The notes under the pieces: model-generated
Databases searched by the model: none
The model's input: the letters and a program-made list of their open reading frames with translations, nothing else
What the model was told of the DNA's origin: nothing
Assembly: GCA_041738345.1 (NCBI GenBank)
Contig: JBGSPX010000050.1
Coordinates: forward strand, 1 to 32,035
DNA: 32,035 bases
DNA from: Proteocatella sp041738345
GTDB taxonomy: Bacteria > Bacillota > Clostridia > Peptostreptococcales > Filifactoraceae
Direction: 5' to 3'
Shown here: positions 1 to 7,039 of the stretch, piece by piece
Layout of the letters: each line of letters opens with the position of its first letter
How positions within the stretch are numbered: the first letter of the stretch is position 1
Program-made: the position numbers and the translations under genes

Positions 1-52
1 TTGGACGGAGATAGAACAAAAGAAACAACGAGCATTACAACAAGCAATATGA
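1..52 (+). CDS. 3' end of an unidentified plus-strand gene (partial)
   Basis: Only a short tail is visible. Frame 2 reads WTEIEQKKQRALQQAI and stops at 50-52; frame 1 also stays open, to a stop at 58-60. The frame-2 tail is charged and helical-looking, like a coiled C-terminus, and is slightly the more protein-like of the two. A hairpin follows at once (57-86), which fits the end of a transcription unit. The gene body lies outside the window, so no function is offered and the choice of frame is uncertain. Confidence 0.3.
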   Translation, partial: WTEIEQKKQRALQQAI

Positions 53-56
53 AAAT

Positions 57-86
57 ATAACCAGCACTCTGATGAATGCTGGTTAT
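57..86. terminator. Hairpin terminator between converging genes
   Basis: A perfect 10-bp stem (ATAACCAGCA / TGCTGGTTAT) encloses a 10-nt loop. Read on the minus strand it is followed by ATATTTTC, a short U-rich tail, so it suits the minus-strand gene better than the plus-strand tail. It lies only 9 bp beyond the stop codon at 95-97 that the minus-strand gene would use without its tandem duplication (see 165-198). Confidence 0.55.
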
Positions 87-164
87 ATTAGAACCTACAA
101 TTTAATTATTTTCTTTGTCTCCTTGACAAGGGACGTATCAAAAGGCTTGTTTTTTCGTATGAAA

Positions 165-198
165 AAATTCATTAAAGAAATAAATTCATTAAAGAAAT
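165..198. repeat. 17-bp perfect tandem duplication
   Basis: The 17-mer AAATTCATTAAAGAAAT occurs twice back to back (165-181 and 182-198). It lies at the 3' end of the minus-strand gene at 172-732. Because 17 is not a multiple of three, the second copy shifts the frame and creates the present stop at 172-174. Removing one copy in silico extends the protein by about 20 residues to a TAG at 95-97, just before the terminator hairpin. Confidence 0.9.
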
Positions 199-732
199 AG
201 CGTCATTATCTAGATTAGAATTTTTTTGAGACACTATTTGGGAATATGCGGTGCTGAAGGTTTCGCAATAAAGTTCATTTGCATAAGCTTGGAAATATTC
301 TTCAGATTTAGAAGGTGTTTGTATCCAGCCTTTTTTATTAGTATAAAATAGCACAAGCTCCCCATTTTCATTATATACAGAAGCGAAACTCTGAGTCGAA
401 CCTACGCCAAGCTTACAATAGAAATCATCTAAATTAAAAAAGATACGATTACCAGTATATGGCATATTTCTAAGTATTGAAATTAAACGTAATTTTATTT
501 TCAAATAATTAGGAGTCAGATAAAACTTCTTATATTTTTTACAAAAGCTAATAAACTCATCTCCTTCATAAGTTTCATTGTTAGCATCGGTATAAGCCAT
601 TTCGCGTATGTAGTCAACCAAACTTTCTGGGAAACTGCCATCTTCGTTTAAACTGCTCAAATTTAAAATATCATTATTTAACTTTAATTTTTTATAAGAA
701 CCTGAATTTATAATAACTCTTGCAATATACAT
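172..732 (-). CDS. Hypothetical protein, probably C-terminally truncated
   Basis: I do not recognise this 186-residue protein. It is soluble-looking, mixed charged and aromatic, with no signal peptide, membrane segment or familiar motif; the middle is rich in Tyr, Phe and Lys. The start is well supported by an AAGGGGGAA ribosome site just upstream of the ATG at 732. The present end (…SLMNLFL) lies inside a 17-bp tandem duplication. With one copy removed the frame continues as …SLMNFFIRKNKPFDTSL… to a stop at 95-97, giving 206 residues ending next to a terminator hairpin. The longer form is therefore probably ancestral. A 34-bp repeat shared with the neighbouring locus lies about 105 bp upstream. 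Confidence 0.65.
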   Translation of the reverse strand: MYIARVIINSGSYKKLKLNNDILNLSSLNEDGSFPESLVDYIREMAYTDANNETYEGDEFISFCKKYKKFYLTPNYLKIKLRLISILRNMPYTGNRIFFNLDDFYCKLGVGSTQSFASVYNENGELVLFYTNKKGWIQTPSKSEEYFQAYANELYCETFSTAYSQIVSQKNSNLDNDAISLMNLFL

Positions 733-836
733 ATAATTCCCCCTTAAAAACTAATATAATTAGATTTAAAAACCCATAGAAAAATATTAATAGGTTAGAA
801 AAATAATACAATTTAATATATTAAAATTCAAGTTAG

Positions 837-870
837 ATGTTGAAATTAATGCTATTTATGTTGAAATTAA
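837..870. repeat. 34-bp repeat, copy A
   Basis: Identical over 34 bp to copy B at 1631-1664. Each copy is itself two direct 13-mers (ATGTTGAAATTAA) whose starts are 21 bp apart, about two helical turns. Copy A lies upstream of the minus-strand gene that starts at 732. The arrangement could be a paired binding site for one regulator or the footprint of a local duplication or insertion. Confidence 0.85.
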
Positions 871-885
871 TGTTTTTATTTAAAT

Positions 886-1173
886 TTACCCATTTTTTTC
901 TGATTTATCACGGTTAAAAATTAAACAAATCAAAATAAAATTAAGTCCTAGTAGAATTATACTAACAATAAATTTTATTGGAAACTCATTAAAGTTCAAA
1001 TCTTCATGGAACTGCAAGGGTAAAGAAATTTCATTTAAAATCATTAAAATATAAAATACAGATGGAAAAATAGGTATGATAGTCCAAGCTGGATATTTAT
1101 CAAGGTTTTTTTCGGATTTTACAGCGTAAGGAATAAATATGCTGATAAGAAAAGCGGTGATTACAAGTGTCAT
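886..1173 (-). CDS. Small membrane protein, unknown function
   Basis: Ninety-five residues, not recognised. Three hydrophobic stretches are visible (about 1-18, 28-48 and 64-86), separated by short charged loops (KSEKNLDKYP and EDLNFNE) and followed by a basic tail (NRDKSEKNG), so it is probably an integral membrane protein with three helices. The start ATG at 1173 follows an AGGAGG site. It begins 8 bp after the stop of the gene at 1182-1556 and is surely co-transcribed with it. The small operon is bracketed by the two 34-bp repeats. A pairing of an exported protein with a small membrane protein could fit immunity or signalling roles, but nothing in the sequence proves this. Confidence 0.6.
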   Translation of the reverse strand: MTLVITAFLISIFIPYAVKSEKNLDKYPAWTIIPIFPSVFYILMILNEISLPLQFHEDLNFNEFPIKFIVSIILLGLNFILICLIFNRDKSEKNG

Positions 1174-1181
1174 ATTTCCTC

Positions 1182-1556
1182 CTATAAGAATTTATTTGAA
1201 AAACGTATTTGTTCAAAATTACAGTCTAGAATTATTTTATATAAATTAGAATGATACTTTCTTATTTTTTCACCGTTAAGGTCAGTTAAGTACATAAGAT
1301 ATCCTATATATATTTTTGTTATTTTAGGTTTATCATATTTACCTGAATCATTGATTTTCCATTTATATAACTCATCGATATTTGTAAAAACAGTTTTTTC
1401 ATCACTTTGCTCTCTTAAACGTAAAAATCCATCTTGTGATTCAATAAATATAATGCCATTTTCATCTAATACTGGTTCGGTCTCAACGATTTGTATATGT
1501 AGTGGTAATGATAATATTAAGAATAAAACCACTAAAACTAAAGCTTTTTTATTCAT
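1182..1556 (-). CDS. Hypothetical exported or membrane-anchored protein
   Basis: A 124-residue protein that I do not recognise. Residues 1-20 (MNKKALVLVVLFLILSLPLH) form a signal peptide or N-terminal anchor without a lipobox. The rest is a charged extracytoplasmic domain (…FIESQDGFLRLREQSDEKT…, then a Lys/Tyr-rich part). The ATG at 1556 is preceded by TTTGGAGGAAAT, a strong ribosome site. A promoter-like pair lies on the minus strand upstream (TTAAAA at 1610-1615, TATAAT at 1587-1592, 17-bp spacing). It is first in a two-gene operon with the small membrane protein at 886-1173. An antisense open frame covering much of it has no ribosome site and is ignored. Confidence 0.6.
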   Translation of the reverse strand: MNKKALVLVVLFLILSLPLHIQIVETEPVLDENGIIFIESQDGFLRLREQSDEKTVFTNIDELYKWKINDSGKYDKPKITKIYIGYLMYLTDLNGEKIRKYHSNLYKIILDCNFEQIRFSNKFL

Positions 1557-1586
1557 ATTTCCTCCAAAGTTTAAATTATTAATCTA

Positions 1587-1615
1587 ATTATATTAAAATC
1601 TTAGCATATTTTTAA
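1587..1615 (-). promoter_or_regulatory. Probable promoter of the 1556-886 operon
   Basis: On the minus strand TTAAAA (1610-1615) and a perfect TATAAT (1587-1592) are spaced 17 bp apart, about 30 bp before the ATG at 1556. The -35 matches consensus at four of six positions. Repeat copy B ends about 16 bp upstream of the -35, where an activator would bind. Confidence 0.45.
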
Positions 1616-1630
1616 GGGTATAGATGCTAA

Positions 1631-1664
1631 ATGTTGAAATTAATGCTATTTATGTTGAAATTAA
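1631..1664. repeat. 34-bp repeat, copy B
   Basis: Exact second copy of 837-870, placed just upstream of the promoter-like sequence for the minus-strand operon at 886-1556. It contains the same two ATGTTGAAATTAA units with starts 21 bp apart. Confidence 0.85.
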
Positions 1665-1719
1665 ATGTTTTTTTGCGATTCAAATCGACATTTTCAATAA
1701 TGAATGTTTGTTTTTGTAT

Positions 1720-1748
1720 TTAACAAAAGCAAAAATTTGCGTTATAAT
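1720..1748 (+). promoter_or_regulatory. Promoter of the DegV/CPBP operon
   Basis: TTAACA (1720-1725, five of six to consensus), a 17-bp spacer and a perfect TATAAT (1743-1748) form a sigma-A type promoter about 40 bp before the ribosome site of the gene at 1790. Confidence 0.75.
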
Positions 1749-1789
1749 TAAAAGGTACTTAAATTTTTTAAATATGAAAGGGGAACGAA

Positions 1790-2644
1790 ATGAAGAAGGA
1801 AATAGCACTATTAGTTGATAGCGGAATAGATGTACCCGCATCTATAATTGAGGAATATGGAATATACTTGATTCCGCTGAAAGTAATATATCGCGATAGA
1901 GAGTATTCTGATGGAATAGATATATCGCCAGAAGAAGTGTATGAGAGACTTTCACAAGAAATTCCAACGACTTCACTTCCAAGTACCCAAGATACTATAG
2001 ATATTTTGGACAAAATAAAAGCTGATGGTTATAAAAAGGTACTTGTAGTTACGCTTTCGAGTGGATTAAGTGGAACATTTAATATGGTTTCACTTATAGC
2101 GAGGGATTATGAAGGGCTAGAGATAGGTCTTATAGATACTAAAAATATAGGAATAGCAGGTGGTATGGTAGCGATTCAGGCGGCAGAACTTATAGCAGAG
2201 GAGCTGGATTTTGAAACCCTAAAAGAAACTGTTTCAACTAATGCTGAGAAATCCAAAATATTTTTCTGCATATCTACACTTGAATATCTTCAAAAAGGTG
2301 GCAGAATAGGGCTTGTATCATCAATTGTAGGAAATGCTTTAAATCTTAAACCAATAATTTCTTGTAATGAAGAAGGCGTGTACTATACTGTAGCTAAAAT
2401 AAGTGGGAGAAAAAGGTCTATAGAGAAGATGATAGAGCTTGCATATGAATATGCATCTACGGGAAGTCGATACAATGTAGCATTAGTGCATGGTGGTGCG
2501 GCAGAAGAAGTAGCAAAGCTTAAAGAAAAAGTAGTGACTAAATTCAATAAATGTAAGAACTTATTTGAGGGACAAGTTAGTCCAGCGCTGGGAGTACATA
2601 CAGGACCAGGGCTTTTAGGTATAGGCGTGCAGATATTGGAGTAG
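1790..2644 (+). CDS. DegV family fatty-acid-binding protein
   Basis: DegV proteins bind a fatty acid in a cytoplasmic two-domain fold; some (FakB) present it to the FakA kinase for phospholipid synthesis. The 284 residues match the family length. Family landmarks are the N-terminal DSGIDVP, the DGIDISPEEVYERL segment, TTSLPSTQD (ligand carboxylate loop), SSGLSGTFN and the conserved C-terminal HTGPGLLGIG. The start follows AAAGGGGA at normal spacing and a good promoter. The CPBP protease gene starts 4 bp after the stop, so the two are translationally coupled. No fakA is near, so whether this copy serves lipid scavenging or another role cannot be told. Confidence 0.92.
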   Translation: MKKEIALLVDSGIDVPASIIEEYGIYLIPLKVIYRDREYSDGIDISPEEVYERLSQEIPTTSLPSTQDTIDILDKIKADGYKKVLVVTLSSGLSGTFNMVSLIARDYEGLEIGLIDTKNIGIAGGMVAIQAAELIAEELDFETLKETVSTNAEKSKIFFCISTLEYLQKGGRIGLVSSIVGNALNLKPIISCNEEGVYYTVAKISGRKRSIEKMIELAYEYASTGSRYNVALVHGGAAEEVAKLKEKVVTKFNKCKNLFEGQVSPALGVHTGPGLLGIGVQILE

Positions 2645-2648
2645 TTTT

Positions 2649-3500
2649 ATGAAAAGAGAATACAAGATAAGTGTAATAAAAATAATATGTATAATTTATG
2701 CGATATGCTTTTTGTTTCGTGGGATTGAATATATGTTTATTCGCACAGACCAAAGTATTTTGGGTGAAGCTTTTATACATAAGCTAATTGGAATTTTTAT
2801 ACTATCGGTGGCCTTAAAAGTGCTATCTATGAGATGGAAAGAGATTGGTTTTAATACACGGCATATAGTGAGATATTTGGCTTACGGAATTTTGCTTGGA
2901 TTAGCAGCATTTATTGTAGCTTATTCTGCAGAAATTTGGTTAAACTATAAGTCCAACGATGTGCCATTTATTCAAGCCTATGTTACCAGTTACAGTATAA
3001 ATGGAAACCTTGGAAACACTACGAGTTTAATCTTTTTCGCAATTTGCATTTTAGGCAATATAATAAATGTAATAATGGAAGAAGGCATATTTAGAGGTTT
3101 GTTTTTAAGACTTGCAGAGAGAGAATGCACCTTTTTTGGAGGAGTAGCAGTGTCTTCGATATTATTTGGAGTATGGCATATAATAGCACCTCTAAGAAGT
3201 TTTTTAGATGGGAATATTTCGGCCAAAGGAATGTTAATAACAGGAATTGTACTTTTTATAACTTCTACTCTTGCAGGAATTAAGTTTTGTTTACTTACAA
3301 AAATTACAGGCTCATTGTGGATGCCAATGGCAGACCATTTTGTAAACAATACTATAGTGAATTTAGTTCATGTAGTAACAAGTAGTGGTGCGGATGAACT
3401 TTTGGTAATGAGAATCACTATGGCTCAGACAATATCATTTCTAATTGTGGTACTAATATATATAAAAAGTAGAGCATGGGATAAAAAAACTTTTAGATAA
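2649..3500 (+). CDS. CPBP family intramembrane metalloprotease
   Basis: A polytopic membrane protein of 283 residues in the CAAX-protease/bacteriocin-processing (Abi) family. The catalytic motifs are intact: EEGIFR (E144, E145, R149), H177 in FGVWH, and the HFVNN motif (H230, N234). Hydrophobic helices run through almost the whole length. Members cleave substrates inside the membrane; in Firmicutes they often confer self-protection against bacteriocins or process peptides, but the substrate here is unknown. The start lies 4 bp after the degV-type stop and uses GGAG within the end of that gene. A terminator follows directly, so this is the last gene of the operon. Confidence 0.88.
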   Translation: MKREYKISVIKIICIIYAICFLFRGIEYMFIRTDQSILGEAFIHKLIGIFILSVALKVLSMRWKEIGFNTRHIVRYLAYGILLGLAAFIVAYSAEIWLNYKSNDVPFIQAYVTSYSINGNLGNTTSLIFFAICILGNIINVIMEEGIFRGLFLRLAERECTFFGGVAVSSILFGVWHIIAPLRSFLDGNISAKGMLITGIVLFITSTLAGIKFCLLTKITGSLWMPMADHFVNNTIVNLVHVVTSSGADELLVMRITMAQTISFLIVVLIYIKSRAWDKKTFR

Positions 3501-3512
3501 ATAGATTTTCAT

Positions 3513-3557
3513 AATAAAAAAAGGCTGATATCGGAATCTTAGATATCAGTCTTTTTT
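3513..3557. terminator. Bidirectional intrinsic terminator
   Basis: An A-run, a stem GGCTGATATC with partner GATATCAGTC around a 9-nt loop, then TTTTTT. The symmetric A/T tracts allow termination from both sides, serving the CPBP gene on the plus strand and the thioredoxin gene on the minus strand. Confidence 0.85.
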
Positions 3558-3571
3558 GTTAGTTAATTGTA

Positions 3572-3877
3572 CTAAAGTCCAAGTTCAGAAATTATTTCAG
3601 TTTTTGAATGTATTCCTACAATTCGTTTTTCTTCTTTACCGTTTTTCATTAAAAGTAGAGTGGGGATAGACATGACTCTATATTTACGAGCAAGGTCTTT
3701 GCTATCATCTACGCTCAATTTTACAATTTTTGCTTTACCGACAAGGTCAAATACAAGCTGATCTACAGTTGGAGCAAGTGAACTACAAGCACCACACCAA
3801 GATGCATGGAAAAATACGATTACGGGCATAGCACTTTCAAGAACTTCGCTTTGAAAATTTTCACTGTTTACCATCAT
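3572..3877 (-). CDS. Thioredoxin-like protein with WCGAC active site
   Basis: A 101-residue single-domain cytoplasmic thioredoxin fold. The redox motif is W27-C28-G29-A30-C31 rather than the usual WCGPC, and the conserved cis-proline is present (SIPT, P72), so it should be redox active. Replacing the motif proline normally shifts reduction potential and pKa, so it may work as a reductant for a special partner rather than as the housekeeping thioredoxin. The start is the first of two ATGs, 6 bp after an AGGAGG site. No thioredoxin reductase is adjacent. It is monocistronic between a shared terminator and the divergent TetR promoter. Confidence 0.9.
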   Translation of the reverse strand: MMVNSENFQSEVLESAMPVIVFFHASWCGACSSLAPTVDQLVFDLVGKAKIVKLSVDDSKDLARKYRVMSIPTLLLMKNGKEEKRIVGIHSKTEIISELGL

Positions 3878-4008
3878 ACCAAACCTCCTAATAAGAATAT
3901 AGTCAAATATTTTTAAAGTATATTTTTTTAATACCCGAAATTTATAAAAAGAAACAAAGTATGAAATAGGACATTAAAAGTATGAATATTTTAGTATAAA
4001 AGAATATA

Positions 4009-4037
4009 TTGACAAACATATAGAGATTGTATAAAAT
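4009..4037 (+). promoter_or_regulatory. Promoter of the tetR-flavodoxin operon
   Basis: TTGACA (4009-4014, perfect -35), a 17-bp spacer and TAAAAT (4032-4037) as -10. The predicted transcription start falls at the left edge of the palindrome at 4045-4059. Confidence 0.75.
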
Positions 4038-4044
4038 ACAAGTA

Positions 4045-4059
4045 GACCGACGGTCGGTC
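4045..4059. promoter_or_regulatory. TetR-type operator palindrome
   Basis: GACCGAC-G-GTCGGTC is a perfect 7-bp inverted repeat about one central base. It is GC-rich in an AT-rich background and lies between the -10 and the ribosome site of the tetR gene. The GACCGAC half-site is typical of operators bound by many TetR-family repressors, so autoregulation of the operon is the simple reading. Confidence 0.82.
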
Positions 4060-4072
4060 GAAAGGAGAACGA

Positions 4073-4699
4073 ATGCGAGAAATAAAAGATGCACAAGAAA
4101 GAAAAAATGAAATTTTAGATGTGTCAGAGGAGCTATTTGTTACTAAAGGCTACAACAAAACTACAATTATAGATATATTAGATAAAGTGGGGATTGCAAA
4201 AGGAACGTTTTATTATTATTTTAAATCCAAAGAGGAAGTAATGGATGAAATAATATTTAGGGTTGTTGATAGAGATGTTGAAAGAGCAAAAACTATTGTG
4301 AAAGATAAGAATATGAGTCCAATTGAAAAGATTCAAACTATATTAATGAGTCAGAAGCCAGAACTTGGAGATAAAAAAGATAAACTTATAGAGCAATTTC
4401 ATGCACCTGGAAATGCAGAAATGCATCAACGAAGTTTAGTTTATTCAGTAAAAAAGTTATCTCCTGTTTTGGCAGAAGTAGTGATACAGGGAGTTGAAGT
4501 AGGGGTATTTGAAACGGAATATCCACTTGAAGCAGTAGAGTTTTTAATGGCAGCAGCAGAATTTGTATTTGATATAGGACTTTGTAGTTGGAATCAAGAA
4601 GAACTGGAGAAAAAAGCAAGTGCGTTTATTAATATAGTAGAGAGAGTATTAGGCGCAAAGAAAGGCAGTTTTGAAGGGATAATTGGAGTGTTTAGTTAG
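4073..4699 (+). CDS. TetR family transcriptional regulator
   Basis: A 208-residue TetR repressor. The N-terminal helix-turn-helix spans roughly residues 10-56, with the family signature TTIIDILDKVGIAKGTFYYYFKSKEEV. The C-terminal ligand domain is not diagnostic. The ATG follows AAAGGAGAACGA immediately after the operator palindrome, so it should repress itself and the four flavoprotein genes downstream in the same orientation (30-bp gap to the next gene). The inducer is unknown; in related operons with FMN reductases it is often a quinone, drug or other electrophile, but this is inference from context only. Confidence 0.93.
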   Translation: MREIKDAQERKNEILDVSEELFVTKGYNKTTIIDILDKVGIAKGTFYYYFKSKEEVMDEIIFRVVDRDVERAKTIVKDKNMSPIEKIQTILMSQKPELGDKKDKLIEQFHAPGNAEMHQRSLVYSVKKLSPVLAEVVIQGVEVGVFETEYPLEAVEFLMAAAEFVFDIGLCSWNQEELEKKASAFINIVERVLGAKKGSFEGIIGVFS

Positions 4700-4729
4700 A
4701 AATATATTTCATAAGAGGGGTCCTAACAT

Positions 4730-5197
4730 ATGAAAAGTTTGATAATTTATTCGTCACTTCATCAAGGGAATACAAGAACAATAGCAGAAAAAATGGCGGC
4801 AGAATTAAAAGCGGATATATATAATGTAAGGGATATTTTGGGTAAATCGATTGAAGAATATGGTTTGATTGGTTTAGGTTCAGGTATATACCATGGGAAC
4901 TTTAATGAAGATATAATGAGGCTTGGTGAAAATTTAAAGAATAAAAACCTATTTTTATTTTCTACAAGTGGGAGTGGTAACGAGAATTACAATGATTGTT
5001 TTGCAGAAACTTTAAGATTGAAGAAAAATAGAGTTATAGGAAGCTTTAGTTGTAAGGGGTATAATACTTATGGGATATTTAAGTATGTTGGTGGTAAATG
5101 TAAAAATCATCCCAACAAAGCCGATATAGAGGAAGCTGTAGATTTTGTAAAAAATTTAGAGGGAAATAAACCGAGAATGAGATACTTTTTTTTATAA
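4730..5197 (+). CDS. Flavodoxin-like protein
   Basis: A 155-residue flavodoxin-fold electron carrier. The N-terminal strand and FMN-phosphate loop read YSSLHQGNTRTIAEKM, the standard TxTGNT-type region with changes. GLGSGIYHGNF and FSTSGSGNENY correspond to the two loops that clasp the isoalloxazine ring. A C-terminal Cys-containing segment (SFSCKGY…GGKCKNHPN) is extra compared with simple flavodoxins. Such proteins carry low-potential electrons between cytoplasmic oxidoreductases. It sits second in the TetR operon, 13 bp before the double FMN-reductase. Confidence 0.85.
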   Translation: MKSLIIYSSLHQGNTRTIAEKMAAELKADIYNVRDILGKSIEEYGLIGLGSGIYHGNFNEDIMRLGENLKNKNLFLFSTSGSGNENYNDCFAETLRLKKNRVIGSFSCKGYNTYGIFKYVGGKCKNHPNKADIEEAVDFVKNLEGNKPRMRYFFL

Positions 5198-5210
5198 GAG
5201 GAGAAAATGT

Positions 5211-6494
5211 ATGAATGATATTAAGGATATAACAATTATTCACCTCAATCCTGACGAAAAAATAAAATTGGAACTTGAAAATTATTATAAGAATAATTAT
5301 CCAAATGCTGAACTTGAAATTTGTGATTTATCCAATATTCATATAAAGAATTGTGTGGGATGTTGGAACTGTTGGGTAAAAACGCCAGGACGTTGTGTAC
5401 ACAATGATGAAATGGAATCATATTATAGTGCAATAATAAATAGTGATATTTGTGTATTTTCTCATCAAATACAATCAGCATTTATTTCTGGAAATGCTAA
5501 AACCTGTATGGATAGACTTATTCCACTTTTTCATCCCTATATCAAAATAATTAATGATGAGATGATGCACTATGAACGATATGATAAAATGCCAGCCATT
5601 CACTATGCATACAGTTTGATAGATAAAGAAGAACTTAGTGAAGAGGAGATTCAAAGTATAGAGGGCTATTACTTTAGGTGTAATCAGCATTTTAGAACGG
5701 AAGGTATGATTCACCATATTGATTCAGATGGAACAATAAAATCTAAGGATATGAATTCTAAAATTGAGCCTATAATTCCTCAAAAGTGCCAAAAAGATGA
5801 ATTTATTCCTATGAATAAAACTAGTAAAATAGCTATTTATAATGGTTCACCAAGAGGAAAAGCTTCAAATACAATGCTTCTTGTAGAGGAATTCAAAAAA
5901 GGACTACTATTAGCAGGAATCGAGGAAAGCCAGATAGAGATTTTTCATTTAGCTCAAATTAATATGTATAAAGAAATCGCTTCAAAATTCTATGAGATAG
6001 ATTATCATATGTTTATTATGCCACTTTATGTTCATAGTATGCCAGGCATAGTAAAACATTTTATAGATAATATAAAGCCATATGAAGATAGTTTTTCAGC
6101 TAAGCCACCTAATGTCGGATTTTTTGTACAATCAGGCTTTAAAGAAGCATACCAGTCATTTTATTTAAGAGGAACTCTAAGTACAATATGCAAACATAAT
6201 AACTGGAAATTTTCTGGTTGCGGGATAAAAGGTGGCATGGAAGGGCTTAGATTTATGCCTCCTAAAGCTAATCAAAAAATATACAGCGCTTTTAATGAAT
6301 TAGGTTCATACTATGCAAAAAATGGATGCTTGTCAGAAACTATTTTAGAGACTTTAATAAAGCCAATAGTGCTTTCAAAAACCATTAAGATAGTGTTTAA
6401 ACTTTTTCCAAATAAACTACTACAGCTTTATTGGGATAACCAGCTGAAAAAGAATAATGCGATAGACGAGTCATTTGCACAGCCGTATAAATAA
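5211..6494 (+). CDS. Tandem NADPH-dependent FMN reductase / flavodoxin-fold fusion
   Basis: A 427-residue protein made of two flavodoxin-like domains, about twice the usual length. Domain 1 (about 1-190) carries a Cys-rich stretch, CVGCWNCWVKTPGRC (C46, C49, C52, C60), resembling the loop of iron-sulfur flavoproteins and FMN reductases. It then has the conserved SDICVFSHQIQSAFISGNAKTCMDRL. Domain 2 (about 205-400) restarts with IAIYNGSPRGKASNTMLL, the canonical FMN-phosphate loop, followed by PLYVHSMPGIVKHFIDN. The product probably binds two FMNs and possibly a cluster and reduces a quinone, flavin or xenobiotic; the substrate is unknown. The start at 5211 follows GAGGAG. An ATG four bases earlier is out of frame. 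Confidence 0.82.
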   Translation: MNDIKDITIIHLNPDEKIKLELENYYKNNYPNAELEICDLSNIHIKNCVGCWNCWVKTPGRCVHNDEMESYYSAIINSDICVFSHQIQSAFISGNAKTCMDRLIPLFHPYIKIINDEMMHYERYDKMPAIHYAYSLIDKEELSEEEIQSIEGYYFRCNQHFRTEGMIHHIDSDGTIKSKDMNSKIEPIIPQKCQKDEFIPMNKTSKIAIYNGSPRGKASNTMLLVEEFKKGLLLAGIEESQIEIFHLAQINMYKEIASKFYEIDYHMFIMPLYVHSMPGIVKHFIDNIKPYEDSFSAKPPNVGFFVQSGFKEAYQSFYLRGTLSTICKHNNWKFSGCGIKGGMEGLRFMPPKANQKIYSAFNELGSYYAKNGCLSETILETLIKPIVLSKTIKIVFKLFPNKLLQLYWDNQLKKNNAIDESFAQPYK

Positions 6495-6522
6495 ACGTCT
6501 GTATGATTGTGTAATATAACGA

Positions 6523-6552
6523 TTGACAAAAATAAAAGGTAATAGGGATAAC
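6523..6552 (+). promoter_or_regulatory. Possible internal promoter before the second flavodoxin
   Basis: In the 119-bp gap between 6494 and 6614 there is a perfect TTGACA (6523-6528), and 18 bp later GATAAC (6547-6552), a four-of-six -10. It may give the last two genes of the module some independent expression. No terminator precedes it. Confidence 0.35.
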
Positions 6553-6613
6553 AATTAAACAGTGGTTAGTTATTAGGATGATAGATTAGGTATTATTAAA
6601 AAAGAGGAGGAAA

Positions 6614-7039
6614 ATGAAGATGAAGGGTGCAGTAATATATTCAAGCATGACAGGACACAGTAAAAAAATAGCAAATGCAATAGAGGAAAAAACGAATTTG
6701 AAAGCATATAATGTAAAAGATAAGCCAGAGCTTAAAGGATACGATATGCTCTTCATTGTAAGTGGAATATATGCGAGTAAAGCAAGACCAGAACTTATAG
6801 AATATACTAACTTACTTACAGAAGATAATACAAAAAAAATCACACTGATAACATCTTCCACAAGTGGAATGAAACAAAATGATATAAGAGCAGTTTTTGA
6901 GAAAAATGGAATACCTGTGAATAAGGAAGAATATATTTGTAAAGGTGGTTTTTTATTTAAAGATATGGGACGTCCAAATTCAGATGATATAAATGGAGTT
7001 ATAGATTTTGTGAAGTCTATAATTGAGGAGAACAAATGA
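6614..7039 (+). CDS. Flavodoxin-like protein
   Basis: A second short flavodoxin of 141 residues, distinct from the one at 4730. The FMN-phosphate loop is YSSMTGHSKKIANAI; FIVSGIYASKARPEL and ITSSTSGMKQND form the ring-binding loops; the end (VIDFVKSIIEE) is the usual last helix. GGAGG precedes the start; a second ATG two codons downstream (6620) is a weaker alternative. Its stop overlaps the start of the FMN-binding membrane protein (ATGA, 7036-7039), so the two are translationally coupled and may pass electrons between cytoplasm and membrane. Confidence 0.87.
   Translation: MKMKGAVIYSSMTGHSKKIANAIEEKTNLKAYNVKDKPELKGYDMLFIVSGIYASKARPELIEYTNLLTEDNTKKITLITSSTSGMKQNDIRAVFEKNGIPVNKEEYICKGGFLFKDMGRPNSDDINGVIDFVKSIIEENK

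Noticed and set aside
1351..1587. 78-codon plus-strand open frame antisense to the exported protein gene
   Set aside because: No ribosome site; lies opposite a gene with a good start, signal peptide and operon partner.
1624..1818. 64-codon plus-strand frame over repeat copy B and the degV promoter
   Set aside because: Covers a clear promoter and overlaps the degV-type start; no ribosome site, sequence explained by the repeat.
6586..7035. 149-codon minus-strand frame opposite the flavodoxin
   Set aside because: Exact shadow of a gene with FMN-binding loops and a ribosome site; its own start lacks one.
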